64,000 nt of DNA, taken from the NCBI GenBank assembly GCA_002778215.1, contig PCDM01000002.1, forward strand, positions 1 through 64,000, written 5' to 3'. Below, in pieces: positions 22,378 to 33,421 of the stretch (position 1 is the stretch's first letter; each line of letters opens with the position of its first letter). The notes beneath the pieces are model-generated. The model worked only from the letters and a program-made list of their open reading frames with translations. It ran no database searches and had not been told where the DNA came from. Made by a program: the position numbers and the translations under genes. Source of the DNA: Esteya vermicola. Lineage: Eukaryota; Ascomycota; Sordariomycetes; Ophiostomatales; Ophiostomataceae.

Positions 22378-23845
22378 GTCCTCTAGAGGCGTGCTCGCAT
22401 GGCTCTGCCGGCCGTCCTTTTTCTCTCCTTCTTTTCCTCTTCTCCTCTTTTCCTTTCCTCTCCTCTTTTTCTCTCCTCTTTCTCTCCACACCGACTTCAC
22501 CCGCAGTCTTCCCCCAGAATTCTGCCGTCCGTTAATTGGCGGACCTGAAATCTGCAACAGCTGAGCTTAAGCGCGGCTCTCAGAGACAACTTGCAGGTTA
22601 TCGGCGTAGTTCGGGCGGTCGGTTTTGTGCCGGCGCTGTTCTGGTGTGTTTTTTTTATTTTATTTTATTCACTGGCTTGGATGTGAGAAAGGAGTACTTT
22701 TGCTAGCCACCGCCATTTGACTATAGACATGTACGCCGTGCACATACCGTGTGACACTGTATAGGAGAGACTGTGCTTCTCCACGCCCTCAACTTTCCGA
22801 TGGACCGAGCGGCTTTATGGGGAAAGATGAGAGTGGACACGGTGCGAAATCACATGAGCTGCGCATGAGTCACATGCCAAACACAAATGTACGAGCAGAG
22901 TCGAGTACGAGTCTGCCATAGGAGTGCACCTGTACTCGTACGGAGTACGTATACTTGTAAACACTCGCACACGCACTCGCACGCACGCGTGCTACAGATG
23001 CGCCTCGTACGCTCGTACGAGCCGGCGAGGAATGGGCCGACAAGCAGGACATTCTGCTGCGGCCGGCGTACAAGACGGGCAGAAGCAAGCGAGCTGTGAG
23101 AGGTAAAGACCGTGCCAATTGGTCCAGTACAGTGTGCGCACTGTATACATACAATACCTCGGTGTGTGGGGTTGGCCACCAGAGCAACTTATCGTACTAT
23201 GTACCAGAGCAATCCCCCCCGTAAACTGCCATATTCTCGGCTGGAGGGGTAGTTCGGCCATAGCATCACCTGTATTCGACTGCGTGCAGTCATAATCACC
23301 TGCATGCCCAAGTATCGCTACAGCTGCTGCTAGCGGCCGCCAGCAGAAACCGTTGTACCTCTACTTGCTCTGTAGCGTACTTTGGAGGAGTCACCCCAGA
23401 CTTTTTTTTCCCCATCAAAGCTCGTCTGCCGGCAACCTCCAACTATTTTGTTATTTTTTTTCCCCTTCCTTCTTCTGCTTTCTCTCTCTTCTTCTTCTTC
23501 TTCTTCTCCTTCTTCTCCTCTCTCTCTCCTCCGGTCGACGTCTGTACGAATATCCCTCTGCATGGAACGGCGCCTTTGTTCCTGCTTGCATAGAGCTCTT
23601 TTGGATCTCCCTGTCTGATTGATTCCCTTTTTTGGCTTGTTTTTTTTTGGCTGTTGCGTCATCGACTGTATTTCTCCCTTTTTCTCTCGAATCCGCCGCA
23701 CCTCTCCTCCTCCTCCTCCTCCTCCTCCTCCTCTCGCCCAACCCATGGGACCCCAGAGGCCGCGATAATCGGGGCACCCGTTCTTCTGGCCGACGTTCTC
23801 AGACTCTGACCACCCAAAAAAACACCACAGCCCAAAGAAGCCATC
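22378..23845. other. divergent intergenic region
   Basis: This 1.5-kb gap lies between the minus-strand coiled-coil gene and the plus-strand kinase gene. It contains TCGTACGGAGTACG at 22,938 and a strongly pyrimidine-rich sense leader (about 23,400-23,740, including a CTCCTC run) directly before the kinase start. No protein-like frame was found on either strand. The 301-codon minus-strand frame is an Arg/Glu/Lys-rich shadow of the CT tract. Confidence 0.5.
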
Positions 23846-23973
23846 ATGTCGTGGAAGAAGACGGACCGGCTGATGGACACCATCATGCATTATGCCAAGT
23901 TTCCCGCTACCGGCGTCAGCTTGCGGCAGATGGTCCAGTTTGGCGAGAGGCCGTCTGTGGGTGCGCACATCAC

Positions 23974-24004
<31 letters not shown>

Positions 24005-25432
24005 TGGAGCCTTTCGTCTTGCTAACTGCCCAGGCACCCTCTTCCGCGCCTCCCAGTTCCTGGCCGAGGAGCTGCCTATCCGGTTGGCCCACCGTGTCGA
24101 GGAGCTCGAGAACCTGCCCGACGGCCTCGGCGACATGCCGTCGGTCCGCAAAGTCCAGGATTGGTATGCACAGTCATTCGAGGTATGTCTCTCTTTTCTC
24201 TTCTCTCTGCTCTCTTCTCCCCTCCTCTCACTCACACCAGACAGGAGATTACACAGCTACCCAAACCCAACCTCGACCGGGAAACACGCAGCCGGCTGAT
24301 GCGGCCGAGCCGACCCGGCAAGAATAGCATCCTCCTGTCCGAAGCCACCCCGAATCCGAGCATCACACAGGGCCAGTACAGCTCCCAGGCCCCCTTTCTG
24401 GCCGGCAACAACAACCACAACCAGAGCCAACACAACACCTTTGGCCACACCCTCCGCGCCGCCCAGCACCAGCGCAAGCCCCTCGTCACGACCGCCGCCG
24501 CCGCCGCCACGCGGCGCTACTTTGCCCTCGTCGACGACACCGGCGACTGGCCGTCGGAGCTGCACCTCTACAACCAGCGCTTCGCCCAGACGCTGCACAA
24601 GATCAAGCGCCGCCACGACGGCGTCGTCACCACCATGGCCCAGGGCATCCTCGAGTACAAGCGCCAGCGCCAGCGCATGCAGATCGACCACAACATCCAG
24701 TCCTTCCTCGACCGCTTCTACATGTCCCGCATCGGAATCCGCATGCTCATTGGCCAGCACATTGCCCTCTCCGACCAGAGCCACCACCGCGACCCGACCT
24801 ACGTCGGCATCATCTGCACCAAGACCAACGTCCACGACCTCGCCCAGGAGGCCATTGAGAATGCCCGCTTCGTCTGCGAGGACCACTACGGCCTCTTTGA
24901 GTCGCCCAAGATCCAGCTCGTCTGCAATCCCCACCTCAACTTTATGTACGTCCCCGGCCACCTCTCGCACATGCTCTTTGAGACGCTCAAGAACTCGCTG
25001 CGCGCCGTCGTCGAGACCCATGGCCAGGACCGCGAGGAGTTTCCCGTCACCAAGGTCATCGTCGCCGAGGGCCGCGAGGACATTACCATCAAGATCACCG
25101 ACGAGGGCGGCGGCATTCCCCGCAGCGCCATCCCCCTCGTCTGGACCTACATGTACACCACCGTCGACCGCACCCCCAACCTCGACCCCGACTTTGACAA
25201 GAGCGACTTTAAGGCGCCCATGGCCGGCTTCGGCTACGGCCTGCCCATCTCGCGTCTGTATGCCCGCTACTTTGGTGGCGATCTCAAGCTTATTAGCATG
25301 GAGGGGTGAGTTTTTTTTCTTTCTTTTTTCTTTCCCTTTTTTTCCCTCTTCTCTCTTCTGACTGGCAGATACGGCACGGACGTCTACCTCCATCTGAACC
25401 GGCTGTCGAGCTCCTCGGAGCCTCTGCAATAG
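23846..25432 (+). CDS. mitochondrial PDK/BCKDK-type protein kinase
   Basis: Four exons (23846-23960, 24034-24182, 24245-25305, 25369-25432) give 462 residues. The order matches pyruvate/branched-chain dehydrogenase kinases: an N-terminal helical regulatory domain with YAKFPATGVSLRQMVQFG, LFRASQFLAEELPIRLAHRV, and DRFYMSRIGIRMLIGQH, then a GHKL ATPase domain with N-box ETLKNSLRAVVE (about 334), DEGGGIP (about 374) and GFGYGLPISR (about 416). These enzymes phosphorylate the E1alpha subunit of mitochondrial 2-oxoacid dehydrogenase complexes and switch them off. An insert of about 85 residues between LMRPSR and YFALVDDTGDWP is rich in Asn, Gln and Ala; fungal members commonly carry inserts at this place. 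Whether it acts on pyruvate or branched-chain dehydrogenase cannot be decided. The first intron contains a CT microsatellite. A targeting peptide is not obvious at the N-terminus. Confidence 0.9.
23972..24005. repeat. CT microsatellite in kinase intron 1
   Basis: A near-perfect CT run forms most of the first intron of the PDK-type gene, upstream of a GCTAAC branch and CAG acceptor. Confidence 0.8.
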
Positions 25433-25940
25433 CAATTAGCAGTCATGAGAGACCCTCCGTCTCAAGGATTGACGACGGCAGACACATCCGCCTCCTCTTT
25501 TTCCTCCTCCTCCACCTCCTCCCCCCCACCTCCCAGAAAGCCTCCGGCTCCCTACCGAGCCATGCTCATTCAGGCACAACAGAACCGTCTCAAGGACCGC
25601 CAAGGCCGCGAGATATCCGAGCGCCGCCAGGTGGGTGACGCCGAGAGTATGGTCCACCGACCGACGCCACACCACAGCCACCACAGTCACCACAGCCACC
25701 ACAGCCACCACTCGGATAATGAGCTATAATTGGCTGTAGTCAGCAGTCAACATAGATATACCGTGTACTCTGACCCAAACATTATATTCAATGTACGCAT
25801 ACATGCATAAGCAATCCAACTGTTTTACTATATACTTGGCCTCTGTCTTGCCCCGCAAGCTGTCACTGTAGAGAGAGTAGGAAACAGAAATACAGAGTAA
25901 GCAAACAAACAAAATCAAAAAAAGACCTCCCCCAAAAACA
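25433..25940. other. convergent gap between kinase and DPL1
   Basis: Shared 3' flank of two convergent genes. It contains the low-confidence His-rich frame, a CCACAGCCA-like tandem array at about 25,672-25,712 and, further right, AT-rich sequence suited to 3' ends. Nothing else was seen. Confidence 0.5.
25445..25729 (+). CDS. possible 94-codon His/Ser-rich ORF after the kinase
   Basis: An ATG lies 12 bp after the kinase stop and opens a 94-codon frame. The first half is Ser/Thr/Pro-rich, the middle (PYRAMLIQAQQNRLKDRQGREISERRQ) looks helical and protein-like, and the end is a 9-bp repeat encoding His-His-Ser units. I do not recognise it. It could be a real small gene, a 3' exon of an alternative kinase transcript, or just 3' UTR. 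The clean charged helix argues mildly for coding; the tight spacing argues against an independent gene. Confidence 0.25.
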   Translation: MRDPPSQGLTTADTSASSFSSSSTSSPPPPRKPPAPYRAMLIQAQQNRLKDRQGREISERRQVGDAESMVHRPTPHHSHHSHHSHHSHHSDNEL

Positions 25941-27004
25941 CTATGCCTTGTACAGCAAATCCAGGAATCCCGTGGCGAGGTCGACCACGACACTCTTGTT
26001 CGGCAGGCTGCCGGCCACGCCGTACAGCGCCGCCGCGTCGCCATTGTCCTCTGCCTGCCCCGCCTTGCCCGCCTTGTTGGCCTTGCCCTCGACCGCCCGC
26101 ACGCGCGCCTTCTCGCGCTCCTCCTCCACGGCCGCCTCGAGGTCGGCCACCAGCTTGTCCCACGCCTTGACAATGGGCAGCGTAAAGGCGACATGGATCG
26201 CTGGCGGGTTCTGCAGCGCATTGAGGTGCCAGCCGCGGCCCGACATGTTGTCGGCGAGCGCGTAGATATTGATGGCCGGCTGGGGCTCCTGGGGCGAGGC
26301 CGGTCGCGCGCAAAAGGCAACGACCGAGACGAGCGGCCGGCCCATGACCTGCAGCTCAGGCGCCAGCACGGGCGACGTGGCGACGCGGTCGGCAAACTTG
26401 CGGGCGGCACCGACGATGCGCACGCAGGCGTCAATGTAGCCGGCCTCGCCCATGGACACCATGCTGGCCCAGCAGCCGGCAATGAGGGCGCCAGGGCGCG
26501 AGCCGGCGGCGCCGGGCGACGCATAGACGCCGCCAGCCCAGTCGGGAGAGACAAAGTACTGGTAGCCGCGCAGGGTGGCGGTGCGGTAGAGCAGCGTGCT
26601 GTTGCCCTTGGGGGCGAAGCCGTACTTGTGGGTGTCGACGGAGATGCTGGTGACGCCGCGGACACGGAAATCAAAGGGCACGGCCTCGAGACCGGCCTTT
26701 TCGAGCATGGCGACCATGAAGGAGCCGAGACAGCAGTCGACATGCAGCGGCAGCCGCTTGCGCTGGGCCAGACGGCCGAGAGCGGCAATGTCGTCGATGA
26801 CGCCGTGGGGGAAGTTGGGGGCGCTGCCGACGAGCAGGACGGTGTTGGGGTTGATGAGGCGGGCGACGCGCTTGACGTCGACCTCGTAGGCCGGGGCGGG
26901 GCAGGCGACGAGATGCAGTTTGATCTTGTAGTACTGGGCGGCCTTGTGAAAGGCCGTGTGTGCCGTCTCGGGGATGATCCTGCTGGTCAGAGACTAGAAG
27001 AGAG

Positions 27005-27070
<66 letters not shown>

Positions 27071-27870
27071 AAAAAAAACACACATTTCTGGCTCGGTGAT
27101 GCCGCGCTCGATCCAGCCCTTTTGCCGCGCGCTGAGACAGGCCATGAGGATGCTCTCGGTGCCGCCGCTCGTGGTGACACCGGCGGCACCGGCGGGGGCG
27201 TGGAAGAGGCCGAGAACCATGGCGACGACCTCGGCCTCCATCTTGCGGACACCGGGGAAGACGTCGGGGTGGATCGGGTTGGCGACGGTGAACTTGCCGT
27301 AGGCCTCGGTCTGCAGTCGCAGCAGGGCGTCCTCGCCGTGGTAGACGGCGCCACTGACGCGGCCGTCCTCCCAGCGCGTGTGGTCGAGGCCGGCCAGCTT
27401 GTCGAGCTCGCTGCGGACCTCGTCGTCGGACCAGCCCTGTGCCGGCAGGCTCGTGTAGTGGTGGACGCCGTCGCCGGTCGGCACGAGCTTCGATTCGAGC
27501 TTGGTGAGCGCCTCGTCGACGTCACGGCGCACCTTGTCGCGCACGCCCGGCAGGCGCAGAAACCATCCAAAGAGGACTCGCCGTGTTTCGGTATAGAGCT
27601 CGACAGCCGTGCCGACGAGGCCGCGGCCGCGCAGCTTCCAGAGGGCGCGTCGAGTCAGGCGCAGGAGGAAGAAGAAGAAGACGACATTGCGCAGCCTAGT
27701 AGGTCAGTCGGACGAAGAAGGGACGAGGACAAAGTCAGACAGCCGGCCAGGGCACGGCGATATCAGACGTACAAATCCACATTAAAGAGGAGAGCCGGAC
27801 TGGCCCGGCGATTGCGGACGTTGTTTAAGCCGTTCCGGAGGCTCACGGGCAGACGCGAGGAGCCCGGCAT
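25941..27870 (-). CDS. DPL1: sphingosine-1-phosphate lyase
   Basis: Three exons (27870-27773, 27695-27084, 26979-25941) give 582 residues. A hydrophobic segment near the N-terminus (VVFFFFLL) anchors the protein, probably in the ER. The PLP-dependent decarboxylase core includes GVTTSGGTESILMA, EMIIPETAHTAFHKAAQYY across the second intron, HVDCCLGSF, and the lysine motif SVDTHKYGFAPKG with the Schiff-base lysine near residue 355. The enzyme cleaves phosphorylated sphingoid bases to a fatty aldehyde and ethanolamine phosphate, the exit step of sphingolipid catabolism. Near the C-terminus there is an Ala/Lys/Glu-rich insert (KARVRAVEGKANKAGKAGQ), followed by the usual ATGFLDLLY end. The second intron is 104 bp and largely a GA/CT microsatellite; it ends in CAGCAG, so a 3-bp alternative acceptor exists. 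Confidence 0.92.
27008..27067. repeat. (GA)30 microsatellite in DPL1 intron 2
   Basis: An essentially perfect GA run of about 60 bp (CT on the sense strand) lies inside the second DPL1 intron. It effectively serves as an oversized polypyrimidine tract. Confidence 0.9.
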
Positions 27871-28312
27871 GGTATTGGACGGGCAGATGGCAGGCTGGCT
27901 GGGTGGGAGGGGAGAGGAGGGAGAGAGGGGGAGGGAAGAGGAGGAGAGGGGAGAAAGGGGAGAGAAAAGGAAAGAGGCAAGAGGAGGCAAGAGAGAGGCA
28001 AGAGGAGACGAGACAGTCATGCAGGTCATTCCTAAACTAGTATTTGTAGGAAGGAGAAAGATAAAAGAAGCCCACTAATATTGTGGGGCAGCTGATTGGC
28101 TGAAGAAGGCCGTAGCATGCCGAGGCATAGTGGACCCACTCCATTGGCGTGCTTTTAAATTTCATTATTGGCTTTTGCTTCTCTTTTTTAATTCTTTTAT
28201 TCTTTTCTTGACATCTGACTTGCTCCGATCGGATGCAATCACCACATATATCACTATCTCGCACCACCCCGACAATCTAGCCGCGCTTCCCAGCTGCAAC
28301 AGCAACTGTACA
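27871..28312. other. divergent promoter region DPL1/bL33m
   Basis: This 442-bp gap separates DPL1 (minus) from the bL33m gene (plus). The DPL1 side (27,895-28,015) is purine-rich on the plus strand, a CT-rich leader on the DPL1 sense strand. The other side is AT-richer. No further feature was seen. Confidence 0.45.
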
Positions 28313-28621
28313 ATGGCCAAGAAAGGTGCGCCCTCTTGCCTCTCCTCTTGCCTCTCCCCCCCTCCTCCCACCTCCTACTGACTCTAGCACAGCAAAGTCT
28401 CGCACCATTCCGGTGCGCCTCATCTCCATGGCCATGACCGGCTTCTTCTACACCTTTACCCGCCCACGCACGGCTACCCCCCTCAGCATGCTCAAGTACG
28501 ACCCCGTCGGTGAGTCCTCTCCTTCTTTTGTCTTTGTCCCCTTCCCCCCCTGCTTCTCGCTTCTGACCCCTCAGTCCGTCGAAAGGTCCTCTTCCTTGAA
28601 CAGAAAAAACGACTCAAATAG
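28313..28621 (+). CDS. mitochondrial large-subunit ribosomal protein bL33m
   Basis: Three very short exons (28313-28325, 28393-28509, 28575-28621) give 58 residues starting MAKKAKSRTIPVRLISMA. The pattern TGFFYTFTR, LSMLKYDPVVRRKVLFLEQKK is the L33 family signature, so the protein belongs to the mitochondrial 54S subunit (MRPL39 in budding yeast). The length matches the family. Each exon joins in phase with a clear CTGAC-type branch. Because the first exon encodes only four full codons, automatic gene finders may miss the gene. Confidence 0.9.
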
Positions 28622-28817
28622 ACATTCCTCTTCTCTTCCCTTATGAAACGGACTGTACGATTTACGGATGGCGGATACCTTTTTTTTTGCATTGGCGTTT
28701 GGTGCTCGAATGTGGTTCATAGAACTGCAGCGCATAGCTTGGGTATATAAATAAAGAAGAAGAAGAAAATGAATATACACAGAATTTCACTACATGCATT
28801 ATTCATGCATTGAGACA

Positions 28818-31800
28818 TTACCCCTTTGTGCGCCGTCGTTTTGACCGTCTCTTGCCCTCGAGGTCTTCTGGAACGTCTTTTGGAACGCCGGGGACTTTCT
28901 CTGGGACCTCTTGCGGGACCTCTTCCTGAGTGCCTTCAGCCTCGTGGGTGGCTGCATGTCGCTTCTCTGCTCTGGCTTGCCTTGCACTCGCCTCTGTCTT
29001 GCTAACCGTTGGCTGGCCTTGCTTCCCTCCCCGCGTCTTGGTTGCTCTAGCCGTGCACGGAGAGCTTGGAGGGGCCAGCTGCTCCTCTGCAAAAGGACTG
29101 TCTTGTTGGTCAGACAATGGTTCGCTGAGACTATTGACGGCTGACTCGGTAGAGAAAGGGGGCGTGGCAGGGGATGGCTCGTCCAGCTGCTCAGAGCTCT
29201 GGCCAGAAAAGGACATTTCGATACGCAAACGTAGCTCGTCCACAATTGCGCTGACCATGTTGAGCTTCGTGACCTTCTCTGCCACGGCGCGGGACGGATC
29301 CTCCTCCTCCTCCACGAGCTTCTGCAGCGGGGACCACAGCTCTTCCATATCCTTGTCCTCTCCACGTGCCCCCTGCTGCAGGCATCGAATCAGCTGCCAC
29401 GGCTTCTCTTGCAAAGTCTCGAGACAGAATTCCAGCTCATCCTGCTCCCGCGCCTTGTTGGACAATGCTTTCAGAGAGGCGGGTGTGGTGCTGCTGTCCC
29501 CGTCCAGTGTCTTTGCCGCTTTTCGGCTGCTCTCATCCGCTTGCCGCCTCAATTCTTGGCTGTCCCGTCTCGCTCTGGCAAGCTCGTCACGCAGTGCTTC
29601 CGTCTCTGCGGTGCTGCGGCGCAGTCCATCCTCCGCAACAGACAGAGACTCCTTGACCTGCCTCAGGTTGTTCTCTGCCTCCTGCCGTCTCTGCCGTTCC
29701 TGCTGCAGCTCCTTCTCTGCCTGCTTCTTGTTGTCCTCTATGCTATTTTGGGCCTCGGAAAGTGTAGCCTCCGCCGCCGCGTCCAGGGCTCTGCGATACT
29801 CTGCCTCTCGCGCTTCGAATCTCTCCTGGAGGCTTCTGGCATCGATCACCTGTCGGTTCATGGTCTGTAAAAGCATGTCGTCCTTCAATCGCTTCTCCTC
29901 TTCGAGCTCGTGGATCTTGTCCTTCTTTTGTTCGATTTCCAGACCCGACTTTGTCACCTGTTCCAGGAGCACTTGCATGGCAACCGCTGTCTCAGGCTTG
30001 TCGCGACACAGCTCTTCCAGCGACTGTATCCGGTCGTGGATCTGACGGAGTTGGTCTGCCTGCTCACTGCAGATCAGGCTCTGCATAGACAGTCCTCGAG
30101 TCACCTCTGCACAGTCCGCTTCTCGCTTTTTGCAGATCTCTCCCAAGACATCACCCTCTTTGGCCTTTTTGGAGATGCACCGCAGGAGCTGGGTTTGCTG
30201 GCACGCCACTTCTTCGCGGAGGCTGCCGATACTCTGGTCAAATTTGATCATGCATGTCCTGTCGTCTTCTTTTCTGGATGCCGTCGCTAGATTTAGATTC
30301 TCGGTAATCCTATTCCATTAGCAAACACACCACCAGAGAGGGGATGGATGGTTCTGTGCCATACCGCGCAGCTTCTTTCTCCTGGTAGTCTTTGATTGTG
30401 GCAAGCATGTCCAGCTCGTCCTTTTTGGAACCAACCAGCTGCTTGATTTGGTGGAATATAGATTCCAGTCTATTTTGTCAGCGCTCCTATTCTTGTTTCT
30501 CTTGTCACTCTTGTGGCCATTGACACTTTGGACAGTACCTACTCAACTCTGTGCTGGGCCTCTTCACCCCTGATTTCATGGATGACCTGGGCCTTGCCCT
30601 CGTCCAGCTTCTCCAGGATCTTCTTCACACACGTGCTGAGTGCCTGAAAGTTCTTTTCGGGTATCTCATCCAGCTTCTTTGCCAGCCGGCAGTTTTCTTC
30701 TCGTGCCTCTGACAGCTCAGCATCACGGAGACTGAGCTTGAGCATCAGATCTTGTACCTGTTTGCCTTTTTGTTTTAGAAAAAAAAAGTGTTCTTCAATA
30801 CGCAAGGACAGGAATACATACGGGTCTCATCATGCGGAAGGCTCTTGTTCTGCTCGCAAATGGCTTTGAGGGACTCTTTGAGTTCCGTTTGCGTGGATTT
30901 CAGAGTCTCCTGCGTCCTGATCACCTGGTCGTGTGTCATGGCCAGCTTCCTCTGATCATCAATTTGTTTCTGGAGGTACTCTGCAATGCTCGACTTGAAG
31001 TTTTTCCGTTCGTCTGAAAATTGATGGATCATGCTGCAGCACTTTTGGATCTTTTCATCGTACAACTTCCTCATCAAGAAAATCTTATGCTCGAGGCCTT
31101 CCTTTTCCTTCTGGAGCCGCCGTTTCTCGCGCTGCAAGGCACACTTGTCTGTATCCGCGTCTTCCAAGGCAAATGCGAGCCCCGTGATTTTCTGAGACTG
31201 CGACTCCATCTGCTTCTCCATCTCGTCGAGCTTGGCAGACGAGGTGTCGGGGTCGTGCATGTTGTCTCTGGCACCGCCGTCACAGGACCGTCTATCCTTG
31301 CTTCTCTGGCGTCCCTCTGCGAGGTTCGTATTCGAGGAACGAGTCGGTGTCATTTCTGCAGGGGGTTTCTGGGGCACGGTATTCCGTCGAGGTGCCACCA
31401 GCAGAGCTCTCTTTCGTGTGCCTTGTATTGGCAGAGGCCGAGGTTCGTTGTCGGGAGACTGGTAGTCGAGACGTCTGATGCTCGCCGACCCGGATCTGTT
31501 CTGTGCACTCTCAGGGCCTCTCTGGTCTTTTCGAAACGGCGAATCTGCATCTGGTCAGCGTGGCAATGTCAGCCTTTTCTGACATTCTCCTCACAGACAG
31601 AATGGGAATCACAACGTACCGACTACTGGTGAACTGATCCGGAGTGTATCCAGTTCGAGCCTGCTCATTCTCAACAGCTGTCCCTCGAAACCAGAGCCAG
31701 GACTGGCCTGGTCCTCTTCTGGACGATAGAGCTGACTGTCGACGATCGTGTCAGTTGGACTCTGGAGCCGCTCCGGGCTTCTGAATAGTCTTTCTGCTAG

Positions 31801-31827
31801 AGGCGTCTCGGGGATGCAAAAGTCCAT
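28818..31827 (-). CDS. long coiled-coil protein, function unknown
   Basis: Five exons (31827-31620, 31550-30822, 30765-30543, 30469-30365, 30309-28818) give 918 residues. The N-terminal 150 residues are disordered (start MDFCIPETPLAERLF). From about residue 170 to 740 the sequence is almost continuously heptad-like: MEKQMESQSQKITGLAFALE, LQREKRRLQKEKEGLEHKI, QTELKESLKAICEQNKSL, IHDRIQSLEELCRDK, KKQAEKELQQERQRRQEAE. The C-terminus is Pro/Ser-rich, has a VP-containing repeat (EVPQEVPEKVPGVPKDVPED) and ends in a basic KRRSKRRRTKG, which suggests nuclear localisation. A central coiled coil with disordered ends is the layout of synaptonemal-complex transverse filaments and of some spindle-pole or kinetochore proteins, but I cannot assign it to any family. 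All four introns are 55-73 bp. Confidence 0.7.
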
Positions 31828-33421
31828 GAATTCGGCAGGCCTCTATGGTGGATGGAAGCGGTGGATGACGAGAATTACAATGAAAAGGCTCCTACGAAGA
31901 ATCCAACTTTTCTAGTCTGACTATTTTTTTCTTGTTTTACTCTGCCAGTCTCGCGGAAGGCACGATCCTCGCCTGCCCTGTGGTGAGCGACTGATGCTCT
32001 CTGGGAAAGGGCAATCGATGCACTCCAAGAGGAAAGAAGTCGTCACCGCTCTTTCCTAGCATGGTCCCAGAAAGGTCCCAGAAAGGTCCTAGAAAGGTGT
32101 CCCAGGAAGGCGTCTCGATCGCGCCTGCCTTGGCGCAGTTCTTCATTAACCGCGCTGACGAAGCAGCAGCGTGTGCACAGGAGAGCCAACCAAGGAAGGC
32201 GCATAAAAGACAGCCCCGTCCTTCGCTTACGAGATCGCTTGCCTCCTTCTCTCGCGGCGGGTAAAAAATAGGCCAAATTTAGAGACAAGGCAAAGAAGAG
32301 GACCAAAAGAAGGCAGACCAACAACAGAAGCAGAAATACCCAGACCGCCGGCTTGGCATGTGTCGAGACCCATTGCCAGTGGAAGAGGCATGGCAAAAAT
32401 AGATGCCATTTCGAAAAAAGCCAAGCGAAACCGGTCTGTTTTGAGGTCTGAAGGCTTGGAGCCAATCCTACTGCGACGTCTTTGTTTCATTTTTATTTTA
32501 TCTCCATGTCCGTTTTTATCTCTACAATGTACTCGAACTTACCCGTACTTTTCGTACATTGTAGATCGAGAGGCACTACTGCAGGCGGGTGACAGAACCT
32601 TGGGTACCATTCAGGGATGCCAGGGATGGAGGCCCGTGATTGGTTGATGCTATTCCTCACGAAGCGCCGAGAGAGGAAGAGCACAGGGAGAGCACCTTGG
32701 CTCGGCCAATCACAGCAGAGACGACAGGGGTCCTGCAGCGAGCGGGCGGCTGGCACATCCTCACCACCCAATGGCAGCCATGCATGCTGACTGCCGCAGG
32801 GGTCGCAGTGAAGGATATGCACAGAAAGGCACAAAGATGCAGGGTCCCCACAGCCATCAAGGCAATGATATCTCGTTCCTCGTGGAGATGTGTGTAAAGA
32901 AGAGACAGAAGGGGAAGGGGGGACCCAAAAAGAGGAACCCTAGCCACATCTCTGGGTGATGCAAATGCCGTCACATACCTACACAGAAAGTGCAAAGCCG
33001 ATCCTTTTTAGTGGATGTGACTGTGAAGAAACAAGCAAGGTAGAAAGAGAGGTCATGGGAGTTGTGTACGAGTAGAAAGAGTAGTCCATTGGCCGTGCCC
33101 CAGATGCTGAACCATTCCTGCTCTGCTCTCTCGTGTCTATATACAGAGAGTACCGTCCCTCTCTGGACATGTCACTCGTGCTGACCCCTCCTAGTCCCTC
33201 GTCTCTGTCCTCCCCATCTCTTTTCTCTTTTCTCTTTTCTCTTTCCCCCTTCCTCCTTCCTCTTTTATGCTCTTCTCTCTCGCCGCTGGACGTGCCCGTG
33301 TTATTCAGCCAAAAAGAATCAATTTAACATCAACCATACACAGCTATACACATATACTGAGAAATACAAGAGGCTCCCAACCCATTCATCGTTCATCAAA
33401 CATAATCTATACCGCCTCGCC
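31828..33421. other. divergent intergenic region
   Basis: This 1.6-kb gap lies between the coiled-coil gene (minus) and the small membrane protein gene (plus). It holds an 11-bp tandem repeat at about 32,061-32,098, scattered weak GTAC-type sequence (32,525-32,565), and a CT-rich sense leader at 33,180-33,290 before the right-hand gene. Two 112-140-codon minus-strand frames near 32,043-32,995 show hydrophobic runs but no family pattern or plausible gene structure. Confidence 0.5.
32061..32098. repeat. 11-bp tandem repeat (GGTCCCAGAAA)
   Basis: Three near-perfect copies of GGTCCCAGAAA plus a partial fourth, in non-coding DNA between divergent genes. Confidence 0.7.

Noticed and set aside
22378..22557. 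In-frame 60-codon extension of the coiled-coil protein
   Set aside because: It begins at TTG and is a purine-rich Arg/Glu/Lys run; the first ATG was preferred, although a spliced upstream exon cannot be ruled out.
23330..24235. 301-codon minus-strand frame upstream of the kinase
   Set aside because: Arg/Glu/Gly-rich mirror of the CT-rich leader, overlapping the first kinase exons.
24257..25435. 392-codon frame antisense to the PDK-type gene
   Set aside because: Val/Ala/Gly/Asp-rich shadow of GC-ending codons; the plus strand carries the kinase motifs.
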